Position numbers and translations under genes: made by a program
Notes under the pieces: generated by a model
Told to the model about the DNA's origin: nothing
Database searches by the model: none
The model's input: only the letters and a program-made list of their open reading frames with translations
Origin: Apibacter mensalis
GTDB lineage: Bacteria; Bacteroidota; Bacteroidia; Flavobacteriales; Weeksellaceae
Direction: 5' to 3'
DNA: 64,000 nt
Assembly (NCBI RefSeq): GCF_001418685.1
Contig: NZ_LIVM01000001.1
Coordinates: forward strand, 62,001 to 126,000
Shown: in pieces, positions 53,968 to 62,487 of the stretch
Layout: every line of letters starts with the position of its first letter
Position numbering within the stretch: position 1 is the first letter of the stretch

Positions 53968-55021
53968 TATTAGTTAAGAATTTAAATATTTGTAATGATA
54001 TAGTATCCCAACTAAGAGATGATTTCTTTTTTTGCATTTGTTTAATTAAAAAATCTCGTTTTGCATAATTTTGAATTAAATATAATAAGCCATTTTTTAA
54101 TGATTTTTTATTAGGTTCAACCCAAATACACTCATCTTCATTCAATTGTTCATGAAAACCACCTACATTAGTACATACCATAGGTAGTTCTGAATTAATT
54201 CCTAGAGTAATGACACCTGACTGAGTTGCTTCTAAATAAGGTAAAACTAAAATATCAGCCCAATTTAAAAGTTCTCCGACTTCTACATCTGATAAATATC
54301 TATCTTGTATTTTTAATTTTTCTGTATCTTTTATTTTTAATTCATAATTGCTTTTACCAGCTATTATGCATTTTTCTATGCTATCACTAATATCTTCAAT
54401 AACTTCAGATAAAAGTTCAACACCTTTATATGGACTAATTCTCCCTATAAAAAGTATATTCTTTCCTCTATTTATTTTAGAAGAAGATGGAATTAGCGAT
54501 GTATTTTTAATTAAACCATGAGGTACTATTATATCTGATTTAAAAATCTTTAAAGTATTCTCAACATTATCTTTAACATAGTTGGTTAAATATATTAATT
54601 TAGTGCTCAATCTAATATTTAAATTAGAATATTGCTGAATAAAAAAGCCATTTTCTCCTTTATGTAAAATACCATCATGAACTGTTAATACTACATCGCG
54701 ACCTAATAATCTAAATAATAGAATAAAGGGTAAATTCCATAAATGAAAATAGGGTAAATATAGAATGTTGTAATTTTTCACGATTTTTGGTAAAAGAACT
54801 ATAATATAAAAGGGGAGTATAAAAAGTGTATTTAAAATAAATGTTAAGGAAGATTTATATGTTATTAGTGATTTTTGATTAGGAATTGAAATACCTTCAA
54901 CGGCATATTTAGATTTATAACAATCATAAGCTTTTTCAGGAAAATGTAAAACTATATTATCAGAATATAATGGTAAGCTTCCTGTTCTACCTAAAGATAA
55001 AATCATAATTTTATTGCTCAT
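53960..55021 (-). CDS. Glycosyltransferase family 4-like
   Basis: 353-residue GT-B glycosyltransferase. Visible features are the N-terminal IMILSLGRTGSLPLYS, the acceptor-side TVHDGILHKGENGFFIQQ, GRISPYKGVELLSEV at the start of the C-terminal domain near 190, and the donor-site VLPYLEATQSGVITLGINSELPMVCTNVGGFHE near 265-295 (E-x-T-Q-S-G-V variant). It overlaps the next gene by 8 bases and the preceding GT2 gene by 4 bases, so it is part of one operon. Confidence 0.85.
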   Translation of the reverse strand: MSNKIMILSLGRTGSLPLYSDNIVLHFPEKAYDCYKSKYAVEGISIPNQKSLITYKSSLTFILNTLFILPFYIIVLLPKIVKNYNILYLPYFHLWNLPFILLFRLLGRDVVLTVHDGILHKGENGFFIQQYSNLNIRLSTKLIYLTNYVKDNVENTLKIFKSDIIVPHGLIKNTSLIPSSSKINRGKNILFIGRISPYKGVELLSEVIEDISDSIEKCIIAGKSNYELKIKDTEKLKIQDRYLSDVEVGELLNWADILVLPYLEATQSGVITLGINSELPMVCTNVGGFHEQLNEDECIWVEPNKKSLKNGLLYLIQNYAKRDFLIKQMQKKKSSLSWDTISLQIFKFLTNNE

Positions 55022-56034
55022 TTTAAATCAAATTTTAATCCAAAAATTATCTTAAATATCATAATTACCCTATCCCATTGCCTACGTCTTATTCTATTTA
55101 TTATGATGGGTGCAAAACTTAAATATACCGTTGGTAAATGATAAAATTTTAAATTTTTCTTAGCAAATACTATTTTATTTATTAACAAATAATAATCTGA
55201 AAATAAAGTTTTACTTTTACCTTCATTATTCCCTTTATCTATAGTTGTACCATGTTTATGATAAATATATATATCTGTAAAAATTATTGATTTCCATGAT
55301 TTTTTCTTAGCTCTACAAGTATAATCCCATTCTTCAAAATACAAAAAATAATCTTCTTCGAGAAGGCCTATTTCCTTAAAACATTCTTTTTTTATAAACA
55401 TTGAAGCTCCAATTGGGATTAAATTGTATAGCTCTTTTTTAGGAATATCTGAATAATTCATGCATTCATATAACGGAAATGTGTGAGCAAGCCAATTACT
55501 ATATTTATTGGCTACACATTGCAATTTTTCAGGATAATTATAATAACGTAAAGAATTACCTATTATACCGATATTTTCACTCGATTTATTTAATTTATCA
55601 GATATATTTTGCAAAAAATCAATAGGAACTACAGTATCGTTATTTAACAACCAAATGTAGTCAAATGTATCTTGCTCTTTAAGATATTTTAAAGCAATAT
55701 TATTTGCTGCAGAAAAACCTTTGTTTTCTTTTGCCCTGATAAAAATAATTTTTTGCTTAATTAATTTTAAATGATCAATTTCTTCTTCTTTTATAAATAG
55801 TATATCATTGATTGATTTATCAGTAGTTGGAAAGACTAATTCGGGGAACTTTGTATTAATATTTAGAGGAATATTATGACTCCATTTTATAAACATTTCA
55901 AAATCAACATCCTCCAATGAGTTATCAACAATAAATAATTGAAAATTTTGTTGTGTAGATTTAAGTAAAGATTCCAGACATTCTAGTGTATCTGAATACC
56001 CATGATAATTTACTATAATAATTTTATATATCAA
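55018..56034 (-). CDS. Glycosyltransferase family 2
   Basis: 338-residue GT-A enzyme, rhamnosyltransferase-like. It starts IIIVNYHGYSDTLECLESLLKS, has the donor strand LFIVDNS, RAKENKGFSAANNIALKY and the metal motif YIWLLNNDTVV near 130, then EDYFLYFEEWDYTCRAKKKSW. The only start that keeps the conserved N-terminus is TTG at 56034, one base after the stop of the upstream GT4 gene, pointing to translational coupling. Its stop overlaps the following GT4 start by four bases. Confidence 0.88.
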   Translation of the reverse strand: MIYKIIIVNYHGYSDTLECLESLLKSTQQNFQLFIVDNSLEDVDFEMFIKWSHNIPLNINTKFPELVFPTTDKSINDILFIKEEEIDHLKLIKQKIIFIRAKENKGFSAANNIALKYLKEQDTFDYIWLLNNDTVVPIDFLQNISDKLNKSSENIGIIGNSLRYYNYPEKLQCVANKYSNWLAHTFPLYECMNYSDIPKKELYNLIPIGASMFIKKECFKEIGLLEEDYFLYFEEWDYTCRAKKKSWKSIIFTDIYIYHKHGTTIDKGNNEGKSKTLFSDYYLLINKIVFAKKNLKFYHLPTVYLSFAPIIINRIRRRQWDRVIMIFKIIFGLKFDLK

Positions 56035-56035
56035 T

Positions 56036-57181
56036 TTAATTTGATTTAATATTATTCACTAATAATTTTAAACATCTTTGCCAGGAATGATCTGATTGAT
56101 CCTTATTGGGATATTTTATAAAATAATTTTTATCATTAATTATATTTTCTAAAATAGATTTTAATTCATCATCATTTTCTTGTTCAATTAATTTTCCAAA
56201 ACCATTATTTCTAGTAATGACTTCCTCAGCACCACCTACAATTGTTGATATAATATAATTATTAAATCGATACGCTTCCGAAAAGACTATCGCATACCCC
56301 TCCCATCTTGAAGTCATTACAAAAACTTTTGCTTTATTATAAAATTCCCATAAATCTCTTTTTTCACTAATAGGACCAGTAAATATTACATTATTTTTTA
56401 ACAATGGATTATTCCGATAAAATAATTCAATTTCTTTTTTGAAATTTTCTTCAATAGAGCCTATAAAATAAAATTTCCAATTTTTTAAATTTGAAATTTT
56501 TTCTATAGCTTTTAAAAACATTAATGTATTTTTTTGAGCTGTGCCTAACCGTCCGACAGTTATAAATGTATTTTCTTTTTCTATAAAGGGAATAACATCA
56601 ATTGATAATTTACTTAATTGCTCTTCATCAAATCCATTCTCAACCAAAAATATTTTTTCAGAAATATTTAAATTTTCATTCCATAATTTATATGCTAAAT
56701 GAGTTTCAACTGATATGTAATCACCTCTTTTTAATAATTTATCATAAATAAAATTTTTAATAAATGATGAATTATTTCTTACATCCAAAATATCCTCTCC
56801 ACCATCCACCTTTAAATAAAATTTACCTTTCGAATTAACTAATTTATATAGCAAACATAGAATTGCGCTTGTTATACGAAAATGAAAGGTCATTAATAAA
56901 TCAATCTTTTTACCGTTGTAAATAATGTAAATTAATGAAGATATTAAAAAAGATATATTTTGTAATTTATCTATTCTAAATAAATTTTTTAATGAATGCA
57001 ATTTCACCCCCTTATAGTAGCTACAATTATCAAATAATTTGTTTGTTTTAGTTTTTTGGTATACTATGTTTACTTCACATGATAACTCCTTACCCAGGTA
57101 ATATGGAACCAGAAATACGTCTTTACCTAAATGTTCTTTTTCTAAATGTGAAAAAATTAAAGTTAAATTCTTAATTTCCAT
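56036..57181 (-). CDS. Glycosyltransferase family 4
   Basis: 381-residue GT-B glycosyltransferase. N-terminal LTLIFSHLEKEHLGKDVFLVPYYLG; the C-terminal domain begins FITVGRLGTAQKNTLMFLKAI near 205 and has TGPISEKRDLWEFYNKAKVF, then TSRWEGYAIVFSEAYRFNNYIISTIVGGAEEVI with the E-x7-E pair (EGYAIVFSE). It overlaps the wzx 3' end by 19 bases and is followed by the GT2 gene. Sugar specificity is unknown. Confidence 0.88.
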   Translation of the reverse strand: MEIKNLTLIFSHLEKEHLGKDVFLVPYYLGKELSCEVNIVYQKTKTNKLFDNCSYYKGVKLHSLKNLFRIDKLQNISFLISSLIYIIYNGKKIDLLMTFHFRITSAILCLLYKLVNSKGKFYLKVDGGEDILDVRNNSSFIKNFIYDKLLKRGDYISVETHLAYKLWNENLNISEKIFLVENGFDEEQLSKLSIDVIPFIEKENTFITVGRLGTAQKNTLMFLKAIEKISNLKNWKFYFIGSIEENFKKEIELFYRNNPLLKNNVIFTGPISEKRDLWEFYNKAKVFVMTSRWEGYAIVFSEAYRFNNYIISTIVGGAEEVITRNNGFGKLIEQENDDELKSILENIINDKNYFIKYPNKDQSDHSWQRCLKLLVNNIKSN

Positions 57182-58680
57182 ATATTTAAAAGTTGATTAA
57201 AATATAATATAATATTGATTCCTAAGATAGGAGTAATAGCTAAAACAAAGATTGACATTATTCCGGTTTTCAATATAACAGATAGGTATATGTTATCTGA
57301 ACTAATGAAATAATTTATAATTTCTCCTATTCCTATTAGCAGTGATAGTATTAGCAGTGATTTTAAAATATATATAAATATTTTTTTCTTATTATTAATA
57401 GATATTATACAGAGCATTATAATAACTATCAATAAATGAAATATCCCTATAGAAATAGGAAATGTAGATTGATTATATATCTTATAAAAAAAACAGTTAA
57501 ATCCAATAATTCCTATTTGGGTTATAACTCCTAAGACAGCTTGTTGTTTATTTTTTAACTGAGAAATCATTACAGGTGATATATAGACATATAAACAAAT
57601 GGATATAAATGATATGGAATATAATTTTGTTAATTGCGAAATTTGCTTTATATCACTTATGCTCACTTCACCCTTTTTAAAAAATATATAATTAACTTCA
57701 TATGCGTTTAAATATAATAAAGGAACAAAAAAACTAATTATTAAAATAATAAACTTCAAATAATTATAGAATGAAGTATAATATTCTTCCCATTCTTTTC
57801 TGTAAAAATTTTTAGTAAGCTGAGGAATAATTGCGGTTAGTATAATACTAGTAAATACTACTTGAAACAATAAAGTAAATTTTTGAGCATAATCAATCAT
57901 TGAAATTACACCTATACCCATTTTATTTGACAAGCTTTTTTCTATTAATGAATTTATTTGACCTACTACATACGGAAAATAAAAAGGAATACCAAATATT
58001 ATGAAAACCTTAGCTTGTAATATATAGGTTTTACTCCATTTAAAAATTGGTAGTAATTTATTTTTTTTAAGGAAATATATTATAACGAAAGACAGTGTTA
58101 TTAAATTAAAATATTGCCCTACATATAAAGAGATCACACCTATAAATTTTGTTCCAAAATAAATTATCGCTAAATTACAAAGAGAAGTAAAAAATGATGT
58201 TACTTCAGGTATATAAAATATATTACTGGCATTTAATATCCCAATACCTATAGAAGTAAATTGTGTAAACAGAATACTATAAAGTAAAATATTAATATAT
58301 ACACAATACTTTTTTAATAATAAGCCATCTACACCAAATAAGCCTTGTATAATATTTTTACCGAAAAACAAAAAAATAATGATTAATAAAATAATCATAA
58401 CAGTATACACGATCAATAATGAACCTGTTTTAATTAATGCTGAATGAATTGATTCTTCTTCTTTTACTTGAACATATTTTATCCTGAAAACATCTGATAT
58501 AGGATTAAAAAATGTATTATTTAAATTGACCATAAATGCGGTGGCTATAATCCAAATATCTCTATCTAAAGACAATCCGAAATATTTTGCAGAAACACTA
58601 ACTATTAATAAATTTACTACAAGAGTGAATGCCTTTATAATAAAAATGTTTAAACTAATTTTACGTGATGAAATCGCCAT
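57163..58680 (-). CDS. Wzx-type polysaccharide flippase
   Basis: 505-residue membrane protein with about fourteen helices, MATE/MOP superfamily, O-antigen translocase type; it flips lipid-linked repeat units to the periplasm. The N-terminal part runs RKISLNIFIIKAFTLVVNLLIV, with later conserved short loops such as YAQKFTLLFQVV near 265. Length is normal for Wzx. It is the first gene of the AT-rich operon that continues through three glycosyltransferases and two polymerase/ligase-like genes. The N-terminal Arg/Lys cluster precedes the first helix. Confidence 0.88.
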   Translation of the reverse strand: MAISSRKISLNIFIIKAFTLVVNLLIVSVSAKYFGLSLDRDIWIIATAFMVNLNNTFFNPISDVFRIKYVQVKEEESIHSALIKTGSLLIVYTVMIILLIIIFLFFGKNIIQGLFGVDGLLLKKYCVYINILLYSILFTQFTSIGIGILNASNIFYIPEVTSFFTSLCNLAIIYFGTKFIGVISLYVGQYFNLITLSFVIIYFLKKNKLLPIFKWSKTYILQAKVFIIFGIPFYFPYVVGQINSLIEKSLSNKMGIGVISMIDYAQKFTLLFQVVFTSIILTAIIPQLTKNFYRKEWEEYYTSFYNYLKFIILIISFFVPLLYLNAYEVNYIFFKKGEVSISDIKQISQLTKLYSISFISICLYVYISPVMISQLKNKQQAVLGVITQIGIIGFNCFFYKIYNQSTFPISIGIFHLLIVIIMLCIISINNKKKIFIYILKSLLILSLLIGIGEIINYFISSDNIYLSVILKTGIMSIFVLAITPILGINIILYFNQLLNIWKLRI

Positions 58681-58890
58681 TTCTAATTGAATAATCTACT
58701 TTCAAAAAAGAACTTTATACATTTATATTTTGTCAAACAAAAAGATATCATTTCCTATTCACCATTAATTAAAATTTATGTGAGAGTACAATTAATAAAA
58801 AATGATTATCTACTAATAGAGAGATAAACATTTATCGTAATATTTTTATTCTATTATTAAAAATTATTATTTCACAATAATAAAATAATT

Positions 58891-58930
58891 AAAAACTCTT
58901 AACTATCATAAGAGGTAATTAAGAGTTTTT
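58891..58930 (-). terminator. Terminator behind the small lipoprotein gene
   Basis: AAAAACTCTTAA (58891-58902) pairs with TTAAGAGTTTTT (58919-58930); the minus strand ends in T5 and lies 20 bases after the lipoprotein stop. It separates the rfbC/rfbD side from the wzx operon. Confidence 0.75.
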
Positions 58931-58950
58931 TTTAATAAGAATTTATCTTT

Positions 58951-59190
58951 TTATTTGCTTTTTTGGGCAGTTTTAATTCCTGAATCATTCCACCATTTTC
59001 CATCTGAGGTTCTAACAAAAACATCTCCTGTTTTGCCATCGAAAACGTAGGTCCTTATACCATCAGCAGCTACTATGACTTGGAATGAATACCTGTTAGT
59101 TGGTGCTACTTCTTGGCCATTAGCCGGTTTATCACAACTTGTAAGCAGTAAAGTTAGTCCTAACATTGAAAATAAAATAAATTTAATCAT
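58951..59190 (-). CDS. Small hypothetical lipoprotein
   Basis: 79 residues. A signal peptide ends in the lipobox LLTSC, giving Cys19, followed by DKPANGQ. The mature part has one short beta-rich motif, YVFDGKTGDVFVRTSDGKWW, typical of small proteins of unknown function in Bacteroidota. It has its own -7 element 12 bases upstream and a terminator, so it is probably transcribed alone. No link to polysaccharide synthesis is evident. Confidence 0.75.
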   Translation of the reverse strand: MIKFILFSMLGLTLLLTSCDKPANGQEVAPTNRYSFQVIVAADGIRTYVFDGKTGDVFVRTSDGKWWNDSGIKTAQKSK

Positions 59191-59201
59191 ATTTTTTTAT
59201 A

Positions 59202-59209
59202 CAAATATA
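59202..59209 (-). promoter_or_regulatory. -7 element (TATATTTG) before the small lipoprotein gene
   Basis: CAAATATA on the plus strand reads TATATTTG on the minus strand, 11 bases before the ATG. Confidence 0.45.
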
Positions 59210-59231
59210 GATAATTTATATTTTATAATAT

Positions 59232-60086
59232 TCATCTATTAAGCATTTCTTTTAAACTATCTTTCCATTCTGAAATGGAAATTCCAAAAGTTGTTTTAAT
59301 TTTAGTTTTATCTAACAGGCTATATTGAGGACGTTTTGCAGGAGTGGGATAATCTGAAGTTGGTATTGGATTAATTTTTATTTTAGATTTACTTATTTTT
59401 TTTATTTCTTCACTAAATTGGTACCAGGAACACTCTCCTTCATTAGAGAAATTATAAATTCCATATGCGCCAATATCATTTTGTATAATAGTTAGCAAAG
59501 CATCTGCTAAATCTAATGCATTAGTAGGAGATCCTATCTGATCATTTATAACATTTATTTCCTCTCTTTCTTTAAATAAGGTCAACATAGTTTTTACAAA
59601 ATTATTTCCAAATGGAGAATACAACCATGCTGTTCTAATAATATAGGTTTTAGAATTATAATATTGTGCAAGTACCTCGCCATTTAATTTGGTTTTACCG
59701 TAAACGCCTAGAGGAGCAACAGGATCATCTTCTTTGCGTGGTACAGATTCTTCTCCTGAAAATACATAATCTGTTGAAATATGTATAAAGGTAGCTTTTT
59801 GAGATGCACTTGCCTTGGCTAAAAACTTTACAGCATCTGCATTAAGTTTTTCAGCCATCTCAATATCAGATTCTGCTTTATCAACTGCTGTGTAGGCCGC
59901 GCAATTGATTACGTAATCAAACTTGTTTGAAAAAAAATAAGTTTTTACAAATAGTTCATCCAATACATCTAACTCCTGAATATCCGTAAATGTAAAATTA
60001 TAATTTACAAGAGGTTTTTCCTTTATTCTTTGTTTAATTGATCTTCCTAATTGCCCATCTCCTCCTGTAATTAATATTTTTTTCAT
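59232..60086 (-). CDS. rfbD: dTDP-4-dehydrorhamnose reductase
   Basis: NADPH-dependent short-chain dehydrogenase doing the last step to dTDP-L-rhamnose. It has the Rossmann ILITGGDGQLGRSI, STDYVFSGEE and the catalytic YGKTKLNGE (Y-x3-K) near 130, followed by IRTAWLYSPFGNNFVKTM. Length 284 aa is normal. It is 5 bases downstream of rfbC. The partner genes rfbA and rfbB are not in this window, so the earlier steps must be encoded elsewhere. Confidence 0.95.
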   Translation of the reverse strand: MKKILITGGDGQLGRSIKQRIKEKPLVNYNFTFTDIQELDVLDELFVKTYFFSNKFDYVINCAAYTAVDKAESDIEMAEKLNADAVKFLAKASASQKATFIHISTDYVFSGEESVPRKEDDPVAPLGVYGKTKLNGEVLAQYYNSKTYIIRTAWLYSPFGNNFVKTMLTLFKEREEINVINDQIGSPTNALDLADALLTIIQNDIGAYGIYNFSNEGECSWYQFSEEIKKISKSKIKINPIPTSDYPTPAKRPQYSLLDKTKIKTTFGISISEWKDSLKEMLNR

Positions 60087-60091
60087 AACTA

Positions 60092-60646
60092 TTATAATTC
60101 AATTGGTTCTAATTCTTTGAATGAAATTGCATTTAAGTCTTTTTCAGAAAGAATTCGATCATCATTTCTTATTCCCCAATCAATGTTTAAATCTTTATCT
60201 AAAGGATTAACATTAAGTTCACTTTCTTTATTGTAAAATCCTTCACATTTATAGGCAAAAATAACTGTATCAGATATAACTGAAAATCCATGTAAAAACC
60301 CTTTGGGAATAAATAATTGTTTTCTATTCCTTGAGGATAAATCAACTGATACATACTGTCCAAAAGTAGGAGAATTTTTTCGAGCATCTACAGCAACATC
60401 AATTACATTTCCTTGCAGCACATATACCAATTTAGCTTGAGAATATGGGGGTGACTGTTGATGTAAACCTCGTATAACTCCGTATGAAGATTTAGAAACA
60501 TTATCTTGAACAAAATTTGGCTTATATCCTACTTTTTTTTCAAATTTTTCAAAATTAAATGTCTCCATAAAAAAACCTCTGGAATCTTCAAAGACTTTAG
60601 GTTCCAAAATATAACATCCTTTAAGTTTGGTTTCATTAACAATCAT
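60092..60646 (-). CDS. rfbC: dTDP-4-dehydrorhamnose 3,5-epimerase
   Basis: Cupin epimerase converting dTDP-4-keto-6-deoxyglucose to the L-lyxo form. Marks are VFEDSRGFFMETFN, the catalytic His in RGLHQQSPPYSQAKLV, QGNVIDVAVDARKNSPTFGQYVSV with the Asp partner, and IPKGFLHGFSV. The ATG at 60646 gives 184 aa, the normal length; a TTG two codons upstream is less likely. It lies 14 bases after the thioesterase gene. Confidence 0.95.
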   Translation of the reverse strand: MIVNETKLKGCYILEPKVFEDSRGFFMETFNFEKFEKKVGYKPNFVQDNVSKSSYGVIRGLHQQSPPYSQAKLVYVLQGNVIDVAVDARKNSPTFGQYVSVDLSSRNRKQLFIPKGFLHGFSVISDTVIFAYKCEGFYNKESELNVNPLDKDLNIDWGIRNDDRILSEKDLNAISFKELEPIEL

Positions 60647-60660
60647 ATACAATCATATTT

Positions 60661-61149
60661 TTAAATAATTTTTTTATTTTGTCTTCTCAAACTTTCTACT
60701 CTTTCTTCAAATAAATTTTCCGGTATATTCACACATATCTCTTGAAATAAATCCATGAAATTTTGTGGTTGTATTTCAGATTTTCTTGTTGTTAAATTAA
60801 AATATATAAAAGTTACCCATAAAGCAGCATGTGTCAAAGTCTTGTCTTTATTCAACATTAATACTTCAATCGTATTAGTCCTATCTGTATATTTTATAAT
60901 TTTACTTGTAATTATAATATCTTTATTATATCTTACTTCTTTTATATAGGCAATCTGATTTTGCAAAACAACCCATAAACACCCGGTTTTTTTAGATTGT
61001 TCAAAATTATCTAATTGATAATTTTCTAAGCAATGATCCTCTCTCGCATTTAGCATATAATCAAAATATCGGAGATTTGAAAGATGTCCAATAGGATCAC
61101 AATCTGCAAATCGTACTCTGTATTTTGATTCTGGTTCTTTTATTTTCAT
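60661..61149 (-). CDS. Hotdog-fold acyl-CoA thioesterase (YbgC/4HBT type)
   Basis: 162-residue thioesterase-fold protein. The active-site signature is RVRFADCDPIGHLSNLRYFDYM (about 11-32), with the Asp and His of the D-x-D-x-x-G-H motif, followed by the long helix and strands typical of the fold. Its placement between rfbC and a sugar aminotransferase is unusual for a thioesterase; it may act in acyl-group metabolism linked to a lipid or N-acyl sugar, or be present by chance. Substrate unknown. Confidence 0.83.
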   Translation of the reverse strand: MKIKEPESKYRVRFADCDPIGHLSNLRYFDYMLNAREDHCLENYQLDNFEQSKKTGCLWVVLQNQIAYIKEVRYNKDIIITSKIIKYTDRTNTIEVLMLNKDKTLTHAALWVTFIYFNLTTRKSEIQPQNFMDLFQEICVNIPENLFEERVESLRRQNKKII

Positions 61150-61191
61150 AACGTTAATTTCGATTTAATAATTTTTTAAAATATAAATTTA

Positions 61192-62283
61192 TTATTCACT
61201 GTATCTATTTATAAGATTTACTATTTTTTCCAGATCTTTCATTTCTAAACCTACATATAAAGGCAGACATAATATTTTTTCTGATATTGCTTCAGATACC
61301 GGCATTTTATTACACTTAATATAATTTATAGTATTTAATGAAGGGTAAAAATAGCGCCTTGGTACAATATTTTGTTCCGCTAATTTTTGTTGTACCTTCA
61401 AAAGTATCTTTTCAGAATTAAATATAACCGGATAATAACTGTAATTCCACTTGGTGTTTTCTCTTATTTTAACTGATTTTATTTTATTAAAATCTAAAGA
61501 TTTATTGTAAAAATCAACTATTTTTTTCCTTTCAGCTATTATATAATCAATATAATGTAAGACAGACAAGCCCATTGCTGCTTGTAATTCAGATATTTTA
61601 GCATTGATACCTACTCCACTTATATCATTCGTTTCAGTATAACCAAAATTGTGACTATAATTCAATTCTTTCATCAATTCGGAATCTTTGCAAAAAATAG
61701 CACCTCCTTCCCCGGTATGAAAAAGTTTAGTAGAATGAAAACTACAGGTACTTATATCACCATATTCAAATACAGATTTGTTATCATATTCTACGCCAAA
61801 ACAATGGGCTGCATCATAAATAACTTTTATTTGATATTTCTTTGCAACTTTTTCAATTATTTTCACATTACAAGGATTACCAAACACATGAGTAGCTAAA
61901 ATTGCTGTAGTTTTTTCAGTAATTGCTTCTTCAATCCTATTCTCATCTATAGTGAGATGATCCGGATCAATATCAACAAACACGGGTGTACAACTTTCCC
62001 ATACAATAGCAGAAGTGGTAGCCACAAAACTAAAAGGTGTAGTAATAACTTCTCCTCCCTTAGCAACATTTTTCAACGCTATTTGTATAGGGATGGTACC
62101 GTTATTGGTAACTAATATATTATTAACATTAAGATACTTCTTAAGTTTCTCTTCCAGTTTTAAAACTAATTCACCTCTATTGGTAAGCCATTGGTTTCTC
62201 CAAATAATTTCTAAATATTCATTATATTCAGCTAACGGAGGTAAAAATACCTTGGTTACATTAATTCTTTTTTCCAAAATCAA
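61192..62283 (-). CDS. DegT/DnrJ/EryC1/StrS sugar aminotransferase (VioA-like)
   Basis: PLP-dependent aminotransferase acting on a nucleotide-linked keto-sugar. The Schiff-base lysine is K186 in STCSFHSTKLFHTGEGGA, with the PLP-phosphate Asp157 in IYDAAHCFG and the TNNGTIPIQIAL substrate loop. The N-terminal INVTKVFLPPLAEY and FHSTKLFHT resemble dTDP-4-amino-4,6-dideoxyglucose transaminases (VioA), so viosamine is a reasonable product, but related FdtB-type enzymes are possible. Only TTG starts (62283 or a few codons later) fit; a stop lies just upstream. The rfbC/rfbD genes follow after the thioesterase. Confidence 0.87.
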   Translation of the reverse strand: MILEKRINVTKVFLPPLAEYNEYLEIIWRNQWLTNRGELVLKLEEKLKKYLNVNNILVTNNGTIPIQIALKNVAKGGEVITTPFSFVATTSAIVWESCTPVFVDIDPDHLTIDENRIEEAITEKTTAILATHVFGNPCNVKIIEKVAKKYQIKVIYDAAHCFGVEYDNKSVFEYGDISTCSFHSTKLFHTGEGGAIFCKDSELMKELNYSHNFGYTETNDISGVGINAKISELQAAMGLSVLHYIDYIIAERKKIVDFYNKSLDFNKIKSVKIRENTKWNYSYYPVIFNSEKILLKVQQKLAEQNIVPRRYFYPSLNTINYIKCNKMPVSEAISEKILCLPLYVGLEMKDLEKIVNLINRYSE

Positions 62284-62373
62284 AAAACGCCTTTAATTAA
62301 TAAAATTTATAAATCAAAAGTAAAACAAAAATCATAATTCTCATAAATAATATTCATAATTTTATTGGTATGA

Positions 62374-62381
62374 CAAAATTA
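62374..62381 (-). promoter_or_regulatory. -7 element (TAATTTTG) upstream of the aminotransferase-rfb operon
   Basis: CAAAATTA on the plus strand reads TAATTTTG on the minus strand, about 90 bases before the TTG start. Confidence 0.4.
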
Positions 62382-62466
62382 CTTGAATATAAAAAACTTA
62401 ATACATTTATAAAATCAGCATTAACGTTTATATAAAAGTTATATAAATCTGCTTTTTATTTTTATT

Positions 62467-62474
62467 TACCTTTG
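62467..62474 (+). promoter_or_regulatory. -7 element (TACCTTTG) before der
   Basis: Exact TAnnTTTG match, ending 13 bases before the ATG at 62488; same octamer as before mdh. Confidence 0.5.
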
Positions 62475-62487
62475 CAAAAAATATGAT

